Shown here one piece after another: positions 7,152 through 15,847 of a stretch of 38,739 nt of DNA. A model generated the notes under the pieces. The model searched no databases and was not told the origin of the DNA. It saw only the letters and a program-made list of their open reading frames with translations. Source of the DNA: Gemmatimonadota bacterium (lineage in GTDB: Bacteria; Gemmatimonadota; Gemmatimonadetes; Gemmatimonadales; GWC2-71-9). Location: the NCBI GenBank assembly GCA_011390645.1, contig JAABRY010000018.1:1-38739 (forward strand). Direction: 5' to 3'. Every line of letters begins with the position of its first letter. The stretch's first letter is position 1. Position numbers and translations under genes: made by a program.

Positions 7152-7511
7152 CTAGGCGGCGCGGACCCACAGCCGCACCGCCATCACTGCCAGGAAGACC
7201 GCAAAGGCGCGCTGCAGGGTGGCGGGCGAAATCGTCTGGGCCCACCGCCCGCCGCCCCACGCGCCGATCAGCAAGCCGCCGGCCAGGAAGGCGGCGGCAT
7301 GCACATCAACATGTCCCGCCTTCCAGTACTCGCGCACCCCGAGAATGCCGACCGGTAGCAGCAGCGCCGCCAGCGAGGTGCCGGTGGCCTGATGGATCGG
7401 GAACCGCATCAGCGCCACCAGCGCCGTCACGATGATCACCCCGCCGCCAATCCCGAACAGCCCGGAGAGGACACCGCCGGCGAGCCCGATCAGGGCGAGG
7501 AGCGCGTTCAA
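7152..7511 (-). CDS. Half-size TauE/SafE family membrane protein
   Basis: 119 residues with four hydrophobic segments. The N-terminal GGVLSGLFGIGGGVIIVTALVAL (first half cited) and the GTSLAALLLP motif are typical of the first repeat of TauE/SafE (sulfite or organosulfonate export) transporters. Full-length members have two such repeats and about 250 residues, so this protein would need to work as a dimer. It is the last gene of a five-gene coupled unit and overlaps the TonB receptor gene by 4 bp. The substrate is unknown. Confidence 0.8.
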   Translation of the reverse strand: MNALLALIGLAGGVLSGLFGIGGGVIIVTALVALMRFPIHQATGTSLAALLLPVGILGVREYWKAGHVDVHAAAFLAGGLLIGAWGGGRWAQTISPATLQRAFAVFLAVMAVRLWVRAA

Positions 7512-10288
7512 AACGCCACCTCCACCCCGAAGCGGATCAGTCGCGGTGGCCCGAAGACGAAGAGCGGCTGCGTGAAGTCCGCGGCCGCCGCGCGAAAGAG
7601 CGGCAACAACTCCGCCGCGCCACTGAGGACACCGTCCTGGTTGAGGTCAGCCTCCCGGCGATAGCGTGGCGACTCGTACGGGATCGGGGCCGGGTTCGCC
7701 TGGAACGCCTGCGTCGCCATCGTGTTGATCGTCTCCTCCGAGGCGAACGGATTGCCGGTGTCGCGCCGCGTGGCGATCTCGTTGCGGCGATTGGTCACGT
7801 TGCGGACGTCGAGGTAGAGGCCACCGCGCATGCCACCGATGCGGATCGGCTTGCGGAGGAGGGCATCGAGGGTCCACTGCGCCGGGAGCCGGGACCCGTT
7901 CGGCTCGAAGAGCAGGTCGGTGCCGGTGCTGTCGACGCGTGAATACGGCAGCCCCGTCGCGTAGCGGAAGACGCCCGCCACCACGAGTCCGCCGACCAGG
8001 CGACCCCCCAGGAAGCGCGGGCCGGCATTCTCGCGCACCTCATGATCCACTGTGGCGATCACCGCGAGCCGTCGGTCGAAGTCCAAGGGGAACTGCGCCC
8101 GTGCTGGGGGGGGGAGCGTGTCACCGGTGTTGGGATCAATGCGAATCAGGCGCTGCAACGTGAAGGCATCCGTGACCGTGCCCTCGGCCCGCTGGAACAC
8201 GCCCGCGAGACGCGCACCCCAGCCCTTGGTGCGCTCCAACTCGAAGAGGACCTCGGCCCCGATCACGCTGCCGACGTCGGCGTTGACGAAACGGCTGGAG
8301 TCGGGATTCACTCCGATCGGTGCCGCGGCCACGAGCCCGGTGAGGTTCTTCGTGAAGATGTTCACGCGCAACGAGGTCAGCTCACGCAGCCGGATGCGGG
8401 CGCTGAGTTCGAACTGCGTGCCCTGTTCGAAGCCGAGGTTCGGGTTGCCCTGCCGGAAGCGTCCGGTGCGGACCGTATCGTCGAAGGCCGCATCCACGAG
8501 GAACTGCAGGTCGGGCGGTTGCGAGAACTTGCCGACGGTACCGACGATCGTCGCACCCTGGAGCACGGTGGAGACGGCGATGCGTGGATTGATCGTCGAG
8601 CGGGTGCCGACCGTGGCGTTCTGGAGGTCGGCGCCCGGATCGAACGCGTCGTACCGGACGCCCGCGGTGAAACCGAGGTCAGCCACGCGTGCCTGCGCTT
8701 CGAGATAGGCACCGGTGGTCAGCGGGGAGAACGACGCGGCCGTGGCGGGGGGGACGTCACCTCCGACCGGGCGATATGCCACGACGCGCTGGAACGTCTG
8801 CACGTCCTGGGACGCCACCACGCCACCGAAGTAGAGGTCGGTCTGCTGACCGAGCGTCAGGCTCATGTCAAGTTGGGTGCGCAATTCCCTGAAGCGATTC
8901 CAGGCGATCTCTCCCTGGTCTGCCCCCCCCAGAAAGAAGCCCGGCACGCCCCACGGGGTCCGATCCGAGAGCGTCGGGACGAGGAAGCCGGGCTGCGCAG
9001 TGCGTGCCGCGACCGTGTCCTGTGCCCGCGCGAGTTCCTCGCCCCGGATGGCCAGACGCTTGCCCGTGAATGCGCCCATGGTGAAGTCGGCGGGCTCCAC
9101 GGCGCCGCGCACGAACTCGCGGTCGAACCAGCCGATACGAATGTCGCCGACCAGCGGCCGTCGACTCGACGGGGACGGGAGCAGCTGCAGGTGCGAGGTG
9201 AGCAACAGCCCATCCGTGCGACGTCCCGGGGCGAAGTCGGGATCGTACTTGTACTGCTGGTCGTAGAGGTAGCGCTGCTCCGTGGTGGCGAGGCCGAAGA
9301 GACGGCCGATCAGGCGTTGGCTCAGCGGAATGGTCAGCTTGCCCCCAGCGGTCCAGGTCTCGCCGCTGTTGTGCGGGAGCGGCCCCGGGGTGTCGAACCG
9401 CGGGTCACGAGGGTCGGTGGCGGCTGGCGCATTGACCGGATCGAAATCGAGCCGGGCTGAGAGGTCGAGGATGCCCACCGCGGTGATCCCCCCCCCAAGT
9501 GGTCCGTCCGCCTGCACCACGAGGCGATCGAGTCCGAGGTCGGCGATTCCGCTCATTGGCCGGTCCGTCTCGTAGGCAATGCGACCGCGCCAGGCATCAC
9601 CGCCGTCCCGAGTGGTCACACTCACGAGGCCGGAAATCGCCTGGCCATATCGCGCCGAGAAGCCATTGGTGATGAGCTGTGCTTCCGTGAGCAAGTCGGG
9701 AGGAATGCGAAGCCCGGTCCCGCCCGTCGAGGCGTCCAGCGCGTTCTTCACGCCGAAACCATCCAGGATGAATGCCTGTTGTCCCGCCCGTCCGCCGCGA
9801 AACGATTCACCCACCACGCCGGCCTGCAACGCGATGGCGTCCTCGAGAGAGGCGACCGGCAACCGTCGCAGGTCCTCCGAGCTGATCCGTTGGGAGGTCT
9901 GGGTGGCGAGCGGGTCGAGGACGGGATCACGGATGCCGATGGCGATCAGGTCTTCGAGTTGCACCGCCAACGGGGCGAGGCGCACCTCGATGCTCACGAT
10001 CTCGCCGGCACGAATCCGGATGTCGTCGCGACGGGTGGGCCGGTAGCCCGGCCAGGTGACCTCGACCAACCGGTCTCCCGTCGGGAGGCCGCGGAAGCGG
10101 AAGGCACCCCCGGTGTCGGTGGTCGCGCGGAAGCGCCCGCCATCGATGCGGACCTCCACCTGCGCGAGCGGTTGCAGGGTGCTGGCGTCGATCACCGTGC
10201 CGACGAGCCCTCCGGTGCTCTGTGCCGCAAGCGAGCTGGTGCCGGCCACGAGGGCGACCGCACAGGCAATGGCAAAGCGGGAGGTCAT
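7508..10288 (-). CDS. TonB-dependent outer-membrane receptor with carboxypeptidase-regulatory-like N-domain
   Basis: 926 residues. Signal peptide about 1-22, ending SSLAAQ. A CarboxypepD_reg-like beta domain follows at about 25-105 (GGLVGTVIDASTLQPLAQVEV). The plug is about 130-235, with RRLPVASLEDAIALQAGVV and GQQAFILDGFGVKN. The rest is the beta-barrel, ending in the terminal aromatic motif FGVEVAF. It imports an unknown ligand with energy from TonB/ExbBD, which are not in the window. The gene overlaps its neighbours by 4 bp on both sides. It carries G9-class tracts at 8106 and 9488, a C8 run at 8923 and a G7 run at 8747. An M28 peptidase in the same operon suggests a peptide-like ligand, by inference. 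Confidence 0.9.
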   Translation of the reverse strand: MTSRFAIACAVALVAGTSSLAAQSTGGLVGTVIDASTLQPLAQVEVRIDGGRFRATTDTGGAFRFRGLPTGDRLVEVTWPGYRPTRRDDIRIRAGEIVSIEVRLAPLAVQLEDLIAIGIRDPVLDPLATQTSQRISSEDLRRLPVASLEDAIALQAGVVGESFRGGRAGQQAFILDGFGVKNALDASTGGTGLRIPPDLLTEAQLITNGFSARYGQAISGLVSVTTRDGGDAWRGRIAYETDRPMSGIADLGLDRLVVQADGPLGGGITAVGILDLSARLDFDPVNAPAATDPRDPRFDTPGPLPHNSGETWTAGGKLTIPLSQRLIGRLFGLATTEQRYLYDQQYKYDPDFAPGRRTDGLLLTSHLQLLPSPSSRRPLVGDIRIGWFDREFVRGAVEPADFTMGAFTGKRLAIRGEELARAQDTVAARTAQPGFLVPTLSDRTPWGVPGFFLGGADQGEIAWNRFRELRTQLDMSLTLGQQTDLYFGGVVASQDVQTFQRVVAYRPVGGDVPPATAASFSPLTTGAYLEAQARVADLGFTAGVRYDAFDPGADLQNATVGTRSTINPRIAVSTVLQGATIVGTVGKFSQPPDLQFLVDAAFDDTVRTGRFRQGNPNLGFEQGTQFELSARIRLRELTSLRVNIFTKNLTGLVAAAPIGVNPDSSRFVNADVGSVIGAEVLFELERTKGWGARLAGVFQRAEGTVTDAFTLQRLIRIDPNTGDTLPPPARAQFPLDFDRRLAVIATVDHEVRENAGPRFLGGRLVGGLVVAGVFRYATGLPYSRVDSTGTDLLFEPNGSRLPAQWTLDALLRKPIRIGGMRGGLYLDVRNVTNRRNEIATRRDTGNPFASEETINTMATQAFQANPAPIPYESPRYRREADLNQDGVLSGAAELLPLFRAAAADFTQPLFVFGPPRLIRFGVEVAF

Positions 10289-11364
10289 GGCAGCTCCAGG
10301 AGGAAGAGATTGCGACTGTTGCCTGCGCGGCCTTCGAACACCACGCGTTCGCCCGTCGGATCAAGCGCCACGGCACCGATTCGTCCTTCGACGCCTCGGC
10401 GCGACGCGAGCACCTGTTCACTGGTCCCGTCCACCCGACGGAGCTGGCTGACCGAGTCGCGCTGCGCGCCAGGGGCTGGTGGCTCCAGGTAAATGCCACT
10501 GACGACCATCCGGTCCGCGGCGACCGCGAGGCCGGTGAGGCGAAAATCCGGCCGAGCAGGATCCGCCGGGGGCTCATAGGCGACGGTGGTGGTGCCGTTC
10601 GCCAGCAGCTCTTCCACGCGATCCGGATACCGGATGTATCGGCGTCCGGTCGCACGGTCTACCGCCACGCCGCCCGCGGCTGGCTGCACCGCCACCGCAG
10701 TCACGACACTGGCAGTCGTGCCGCTCCCGGGCTGGATCGTGGCCACATGGAGGCCGACATACGTGGTGTCCCAACAGATCCCTGGGGGACAGCGGTTGAT
10801 GATCACGGCATCGGTGGCAAGCGCTGTCAACTCGTTCGGGCCGCTCCAGGTGAGGTCGAGGAGGTAGTCCCAGGCCGTACCACCAGCAGGTTGAAAGACG
10901 AAGAGGTCAAGCACTCGTTCGGCGTTCACTGCTTCGCCTTCCCGGCTGATGAAGAGGGCGGCATCATTGGGCACCACTCCGTTGACGCGTGAGGTGTACC
11001 GCGTGAAGGCGAGGCGGCCATCGGCGGCGAGGGCTCCGAGCTCGAGTCCGTCGGCCAGCGTGTCCTGACCCTGCGCGGTCCAACACAAGGTGCGAAGTCG
11101 AGTGCCCCCCCCGGCGGGGAGTGTCGCGAGGCATCGATCGCGATCCGGGGTCCCGCGCACAAAGGAGTAGGTGATTTGTGCGCCGTCCTCGCTGAAGGCG
11201 GGCCGGAGATTGGCGCCGGCCGCAAAGGTCAACCGCACCGGTGTCACCGGGCTGAATGGCTCGAACAGGGTGGTGTCCGCGGCCGTGAACGGCTCGGTGT
11301 GGCCACACGCGCCGAGGAGCGTTCCCAGCACGCCTGCGATGAGGTGGGGAAGGCGGGTCATCAA
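10285..11364 (-). CDS. Propeller-like lipoprotein, paralogue 1
   Basis: 359 residues. The lipobox is LGACGH. The body has repeated strand motifs of the TolB/WD40-like type, such as RPAFSEDGAQITYSF and GAVALDPTGERVVFEG. It is a diverged paralogue of the next upstream gene: both begin the mature part with CGH(T/S)EPFT, continue with RLT-AAG-NL-PA(F/W)SEDG, and share DRDRCL and LPAGGGTRL. The operon placement, between a TonB receptor and another propeller lipoprotein with 4-bp overlaps both sides, suggests a surface or periplasmic accessory role. I do not recognise a named family. At the shared GGG it has a run of eight G followed by C (11105-11112). Confidence 0.8.
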   Translation of the reverse strand: MMTRLPHLIAGVLGTLLGACGHTEPFTAADTTLFEPFSPVTPVRLTFAAGANLRPAFSEDGAQITYSFVRGTPDRDRCLATLPAGGGTRLRTLCWTAQGQDTLADGLELGALAADGRLAFTRYTSRVNGVVPNDAALFISREGEAVNAERVLDLFVFQPAGGTAWDYLLDLTWSGPNELTALATDAVIINRCPPGICWDTTYVGLHVATIQPGSGTTASVVTAVAVQPAAGGVAVDRATGRRYIRYPDRVEELLANGTTTVAYEPPADPARPDFRLTGLAVAADRMVVSGIYLEPPAPGAQRDSVSQLRRVDGTSEQVLASRRGVEGRIGAVALDPTGERVVFEGRAGNSRNLFLLELP

Positions 11365-12494
11365 GGTCCCGTGTCGAGAAGGTAGAGGTCGGCGAGGTTC
11401 GGGGCGGAATGGAGTTCGGCCACCACCTGCCGACCGTCCGGCGATGCCGTGATGCGCCCCCAGCGCCCCGTGTCGGGGATGCGGCGGGTGTCGATGGGGC
11501 GCGTCGTGCCGTCGGCCAGGATTTCGATGATCGAGGCGAACTCCCCCTGCGGTCGGATGCCGCTGCTGGGGACGCCGCGCTGCTCGCTCACGAACACCCT
11601 CCCCCCCCCAGCGGCGAGGCCGACGATGCCACCGACCACCTCACTGGCGGCCCGTGGCGCACCGTACACAGGCACGGCCGGGCCGCCGGCGAGCGGCATG
11701 CGATAGACGGTGTCGGCCAGTCGAGCGGCGTCGGTGTTGATCAACGGGCTGCGCGGGGGCGCGACCACGAAGTACAGGAACCCCGCGCCGCGATCCACCG
11801 CGAGCATCGTCGCCCAGTCCACCTCGGCGAGCGTGGCCCAGCGGACCGGTGTCTCGTCCACGAGCAGCTCGACCAGGAGGCTGGCACGAAACGTCGTGTC
11901 GAAGGGCAGGGGAGGCGGGCTGTCGAATTCCCACCATGTCCCCACGGCGGCCTCGGCGGCGAGGGCGACAACCCGGCCCGGTCCGGCCCACGCCGGGGTG
12001 AGCAAGTAGGTCCATGGCCGCGATGTGCCTGGCGGGGTGCGCAATAGCGGTGTGATCTGCCGGCGGCCCCCAACCGAGTCCAGGCGGGTCAGCAGCAGCT
12101 CCCCGCCCTGCGGTGACTGCACGAACGAACTGTTGGTGTGATGATTCAGGACGATGCGCCCGTCGGCGTCCATCCCGCCGTGCGTATAGGCATCGAGCAC
12201 CCCTTCATCCTCGAGCGGCGGCGCACAGATCTCGGCGAGGCGCGTCCCCCCCCCAGCGGGCAAGACGCCGAGGCACCGGTCACGGTCCGCCGTGCCGCGC
12301 AGGTAGGAGTAGACGATTGCCGAGCCGTCCTCGGACCAGGCGGGGTGGAGGTTGGATCCGGCCGCGTGTGTGAGGCGGATCGGCACGGTGGCGGAGAAGG
12401 GGCCGTCATTCCGCTGGTCAGCCGTGGTGAACGGCTCCGAGTGGCCACAGGCGGCGAGCAGCAGGAGGGCGCCCGCCCGCGAGGCCGCGCTCAC
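11361..12494 (-). CDS. Propeller-like lipoprotein, paralogue 2
   Basis: 377 residues with lipobox LLAACGH. The sequence parallels its neighbour: HPAWSEDGSAIVYSY, GTADRDRCL, LPAGGGTRL, and a C-terminal GRITASPDGRQVVAELH blade. The central region has an insertion relative to paralogue 1 with Trp/Pro-rich segments. Start ATG overlaps the M28 peptidase stop by 4 bp. Two G9 tracts (sense strand) encode Gly-Gly-Gly at 12246-12254 and 11601-11609. A tandem duplication followed by divergence is the simplest origin. Function unknown. Confidence 0.8.
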   Translation of the reverse strand: MSAASRAGALLLLAACGHSEPFTTADQRNDGPFSATVPIRLTHAAGSNLHPAWSEDGSAIVYSYLRGTADRDRCLGVLPAGGGTRLAEICAPPLEDEGVLDAYTHGGMDADGRIVLNHHTNSSFVQSPQGGELLLTRLDSVGGRRQITPLLRTPPGTSRPWTYLLTPAWAGPGRVVALAAEAAVGTWWEFDSPPPLPFDTTFRASLLVELLVDETPVRWATLAEVDWATMLAVDRGAGFLYFVVAPPRSPLINTDAARLADTVYRMPLAGGPAVPVYGAPRAASEVVGGIVGLAAGGGRVFVSEQRGVPSSGIRPQGEFASIIEILADGTTRPIDTRRIPDTGRWGRITASPDGRQVVAELHSAPNLADLYLLDTGP

Positions 12495-13855
12495 CGGCCG
12501 AACACCGGAAACTGGACCACCGACTCGTGCCCGTCAGGGCCCACGGCAGCCACGCCGAAGAGCCAGTGGTCAATCACCACGCCCTCCAGGGTGATCAGCG
12601 TTCGCCCGGCCGGGATGAATCGCGAGTGCTCCCATTGCGGCGCGGTCGTGTCACGCCACCAGATCCGGTAGCCGATGGCCCCATCGTCCGGGGCGGGTTG
12701 CCATGACACCGAGGTGGAGGGGCTCACCGCGCCCTGGATCCGCACGCGTGTGGGGGGGGGAGGCGCCCAGGCGATCGACGCCAGCGTTGCGGCATTGACG
12801 CCAGTGAGCTTCGCGGCGTAGGGAAAGTCCACGAAGTCGATCACGTCCCCGAAATGCCGGCCATCCTCGGTCCGCAGGTCCTGGTGCTGACGGTCGTAGT
12901 GCTCGTGCATCTCCATGATCCGCACACCGGGCATGCCGAGGTCATTGAAGGGGCGATGATGCCCCCCTCGCCCGAACCGATCCAGGCGATAGATCATCCG
13001 CGGGCGCATCTCGGGGAGCACACGTCGGGTGAGGGCCTCGATGTAGCGCGCGAGTTGGCGTGACGGGCCGTCCACCTCGCCGCCATAGACGCGGCGATTG
13101 CGCTGCTCGGCCTCGGTCGCGCCTGGTGGCACCGGTTCCGAGAAGATCCGGAACGAGCGATTGTCCACCTCGCCATTGATACCGGCGATGTTGCCGATCA
13201 TGTCGTTGTTGAGGACCGCCTCGACGGTCCAGCCGCTGTCCAGGATCTCTCGCGCGAGTGCCGCCCCACCGAAGAGCCCCTGTTCCTCGCCGCTCAATCC
13301 GGCGTAGACAATGGTCTTGCCGAACCGATACGCACTCAGCACGCGCGCTGCCTCGAGGGTGCCGGCCATCCCGGAGGCGTTGTCGTTGGCGCCCGGCGAA
13401 TCCGAGGTGGCGTCCATCACGTCGCTGACGCGCGAATCGATGTCGCCTGACATCAGTACCAGGCGGTCGGGGTGCGAGGTGCCGCGCTGAATCGCGATCA
13501 CGTTCACGATCTCGGTGTCCCGCGTGATGCGAGTACCCTCGCGGCCGGGGACGATGCTGCGCGTGTAGCGTACCTCGAGGCAGCCGCCGCACGCCGCGCT
13601 GATCCGCTCGAACTCCGCAAAGATCCACCGCCGCGCCGCGCCGATGCCACGAGTTCGGGAGAGGGTATCAGAAAAAGTGTGTCGCGTGCCGAAGTCCGCC
13701 AGGATCCGGATGTCGCGAGCGATGCGCTCTTCGGACGGGGCCCGCGCGATTGCATCCAGACGAGGGTCCGGGCCGGGCGGCGCCTGCTGGGCCGCGAGGG
13801 AGGTCGAAGCGGTCAACAGGAGGACGGCCGCGGCGACACGTCGGGAGAGGAGCAT
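12491..13855 (-). CDS. Secreted M28-family metallopeptidase with C-terminal fibronectin-like domain
   Basis: 454 residues; the signal peptide ends SLAAQ. The M28 catalytic core contains GANDNASG (D158, bridging metal ligand), GLSGEEQG (E190 catalytic, E191 ligand), NNDMIGN (D218) and GGHHRPF (H300). At the site of the first zinc-ligand histidine, usually HxD, it reads SGDIDS, so D138 replaces His. A CGGC pair (89-92) may form a disulfide. After residue 355 a beta-rich domain (ATRV/VSWQPAPDDGAIGYRIWWRD) resembles FN3. It leads the five-gene coupled unit, so the receptor may take up its products. No clear promoter is visible in the 123 bp upstream. Confidence 0.88.
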   Translation of the reverse strand: MLLSRRVAAAVLLLTASTSLAAQQAPPGPDPRLDAIARAPSEERIARDIRILADFGTRHTFSDTLSRTRGIGAARRWIFAEFERISAACGGCLEVRYTRSIVPGREGTRITRDTEIVNVIAIQRGTSHPDRLVLMSGDIDSRVSDVMDATSDSPGANDNASGMAGTLEAARVLSAYRFGKTIVYAGLSGEEQGLFGGAALAREILDSGWTVEAVLNNDMIGNIAGINGEVDNRSFRIFSEPVPPGATEAEQRNRRVYGGEVDGPSRQLARYIEALTRRVLPEMRPRMIYRLDRFGRGGHHRPFNDLGMPGVRIMEMHEHYDRQHQDLRTEDGRHFGDVIDFVDFPYAAKLTGVNAATLASIAWAPPPPTRVRIQGAVSPSTSVSWQPAPDDGAIGYRIWWRDTTAPQWEHSRFIPAGRTLITLEGVVIDHWLFGVAAVGPDGHESVVQFPVFGR

Positions 13856-13978
13856 GCTTGGCCTGTGGCGAGGGATGACGAAAGGTAACGGGCGGGGGCT
13901 GGACCGCTACGGGCTGGCGGATCGTGACCGGCCGCTGATACGGCCCGTCAACCTTGTGCCCTATCTTGTCGTATCAAC

Positions 13979-14959
13979 GTGTTGGGCCCGTTCTCCCCCT
14001 CCACTCATCCTCTTACGCCAGAGCTCCCGATTCCGCGCTCGCGACTCCTGTCGGTACTCGCCTTCTGTGTCCTCGCCGTCTCGGCCTGCTCGGCTGTCGG
14101 GTGGGAACTGCCCAACTACGGTTTCTTCGGCTTCGTGCCCAAGCCTGATCCGCGCCAGTTGGCGCCTGTCACGGTGATCGAGAACGTCAAGCTGGTCACC
14201 GCGACCGATACCACCGACGTCCACGAAGGTGAGTTCAGGATCGACACCTCGCGTGTCGGCGGCGAACGAATCTGGATCATCACGCGACGCTCCCTCGATG
14301 CCCAGCAGCGTCCGGTACTGGACAGTGCGTGGCTCGACGGTTGGACCCTCCGGACGCTCAATACGGCAAGCCACCGCGCGACCGGCACCTTGCGCCAGCG
14401 TTTCGATCGGCGGGCGGTTTTCAGCGAGTTGACCGGGACCGATGGCCGCACGAAGCGTCGCAAGACGCTCTACGAGGCCGAGCCGTACGGCACGGTGGGG
14501 ATCGAGGTCATCATTTCTGCCCTCCCCTTGCAGGATGGCGCTGGTGGACAGCTTCCGGTCGTTGACGGGTTTGGTGGGGATCTCGCCTGGCTCACCTACG
14601 AGGTGCTCACGAAGATTCAGGAGCCTCGCTCGGCCGTTGGCGGCATTGTCATCCGGCCGGTCTGGCTGGTTGAGGTCGGCCTGCGTGGCGAGAAGCAGCG
14701 CCTCTGGATCGACGGGATGGATCGGAGCATCTTGCGCCGCGAATCGGTGATCTCGCCGACGACCAAGCACCTCGTGGTGCGCGGGCAACCGGTGCCATCG
14801 CTCCAGTTCTTCCCGGTCGAGCCCCTCGCGTCGTCGACCCCGGCAACGCGCTCCCTTCGTCAGGGGAGTCCGGCACAAGTGGTGCCGTGGCAACCGCCGC
14901 CACCGACCCCGGCGACACCGCCGCCTGCTGAACCTCCGCCGAGCGGCGGCGTACCCTGA
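13979..14959 (+). CDS. DUF3108-like lipoprotein
   Basis: 326 residues if GTG 13979 is the start; no in-frame ATG precedes the lipobox LAVSAC. TTG 13982 and an internal CTG near 14045 are alternatives. The mature part has the pattern of periplasmic DUF3108 proteins: a beta sheet starting VTVIENVKLVTATD, RIDTSRVGGERIWIITRRS, an EVIISALPLQDG strand, and VWLVEVGLRGEKQRLWID, RESVIS near the end. A Pro-rich tail (PPPPTPATPPPAEPPP) ends the protein. The promoter is unclear: TATCTT (13962-13967) could be a -10 for a nearly leaderless transcript. Function unknown. Confidence 0.65.
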   Translation: MLGPFSPSTHPLTPELPIPRSRLLSVLAFCVLAVSACSAVGWELPNYGFFGFVPKPDPRQLAPVTVIENVKLVTATDTTDVHEGEFRIDTSRVGGERIWIITRRSLDAQQRPVLDSAWLDGWTLRTLNTASHRATGTLRQRFDRRAVFSELTGTDGRTKRRKTLYEAEPYGTVGIEVIISALPLQDGAGGQLPVVDGFGGDLAWLTYEVLTKIQEPRSAVGGIVIRPVWLVEVGLRGEKQRLWIDGMDRSILRRESVISPTTKHLVVRGQPVPSLQFFPVEPLASSTPATRSLRQGSPAQVVPWQPPPPTPATPPPAEPPPSGGVP

Positions 14960-14965
14960 TTGCCA

Positions 14966-15002
14966 ACGACGATGCCCGGCCAAGTTCGCCGGGCATCGTC
15001 GT
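14966..15002. terminator. Strong bidirectional stem between convergent genes
   Basis: ACGACGATGCCCGGC (14966-14980) pairs perfectly with GCCGGGCATCGTCGT (14988-15002), a 15-bp stem with a 7-base loop. It lies 6 bases after the DUF3108-like stop and 50 bases from the PhzF stop on the other strand. There is no T-run on either side, so it would act as an mRNA-end-stabilising or Rho-aided terminator. A second small stem (GGGCAT-CACA-ATGCCC, 15022-15037) follows. Confidence 0.7.
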
Positions 15003-15052
15003 ATCAGGGCATTGCGGCGAGGGGCATCACAATGCCCGAGCTGATGCCACCC

Positions 15053-15847
15053 TCAGCCGCACAACTCGCCGCGGAGCGTGGTGACCGCGCGTCCCGCCAG
15101 CCTGACCCGATTGCCGACGACCTCACACCGCACATGTCCCCCGCGTCGGGAGGCTTGTTCGCCCACCAGTACCGTCCGTCCGAGCACCTGGGCCCAGTAC
15201 GGGGCCAGCGCACAGTGCGCGCTTCCGGTCACCGGGTCTTCCGCCACCCCCAGTGCCGGGAAGAAGCAGCGCGAGACGAAGTCGACGTTGTCCCGGTCCG
15301 TGGGAGCGGTGGCGATGACCCCGCGCACGTCCCACTGCGCGATCGCTCCAAGATCCGGCGTGAGGGATCGGACGGCCGCGGCGTCCTGCAGGATGCACAG
15401 GAGATCGAAGGCACCGCGCAGCACTTCCCGCACCGGGGAGCCGAGGGCGGCAGCAACTGTGGGGGGGGGATCTTCCGCGACCGAGTGAATCGCCGGAAAG
15501 TCGAGCGTGATCCAACCGTCGCCATCTCGGCTGGCGGTCAGGAGGCCGCTGTGGGTGTGGAAGCGGGCGGGTGCCTCGGGTGCGAGCACTCCGGTCTCCC
15601 AGAGATAATGGGCCGCCGCCAGTGTCGCATGGCCGCAGAGTTCCACCTCGGCCATCGGCGTGAACCAGCGCAGGCCGAACCCCTCCGGTTGGCGCGTGAT
15701 GAACGCGGTCTCCGCCTGGTTCAGCTCCATCGCGACCGACTGACACCAGGTGTCCGGCGGCGGCGTCCCCTCCAGGAGCGTCACGCCCGCGGGATTGCCG
15801 GTGAAGGGGCCGTCGGCGAAGGCGTCAATCAAGTGCAGCCTGGTCAT
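15053..15847 (-). CDS. PhzF-family isomerase/epimerase-like protein
   Basis: 264 residues, slightly short of the usual 280-300. Family motifs are DAFADGPFTGNPAGV (8-22), the catalytic glutamate E46 in LNQAETAF, WFTPMAEVELCGHATLAAAH, and AEDPVTGSAHCAL near the C-terminus. Members isomerise small metabolites; most non-phenazine homologues have unknown substrates and no phenazine genes are nearby. The start ATG overlaps the S9 peptidase stop as ATGA, so it is co-translated with a secreted peptidase. A 9-base C run on the sense strand (15461-15469) encodes Pro-Pro-Pro. Confidence 0.9.
   Translation of the reverse strand: MTRLHLIDAFADGPFTGNPAGVTLLEGTPPPDTWCQSVAMELNQAETAFITRQPEGFGLRWFTPMAEVELCGHATLAAAHYLWETGVLAPEAPARFHTHSGLLTASRDGDGWITLDFPAIHSVAEDPPPTVAAALGSPVREVLRGAFDLLCILQDAAAVRSLTPDLGAIAQWDVRGVIATAPTDRDNVDFVSRCFFPALGVAEDPVTGSAHCALAPYWAQVLGRTVLVGEQASRRGGHVRCEVVGNRVRLAGRAVTTLRGELCG

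Noticed and set aside
8042-9460. A long plus-strand frame opposite the TonB receptor gene.
   Set aside because: No ribosome binding site or recognisable motif; it is a shadow of the receptor gene.
15053-15847. Part of a phenazine cluster because of the PhzF-like gene.
   Set aside because: No phzA-E or phzG genes are nearby; most PhzF homologues act elsewhere.
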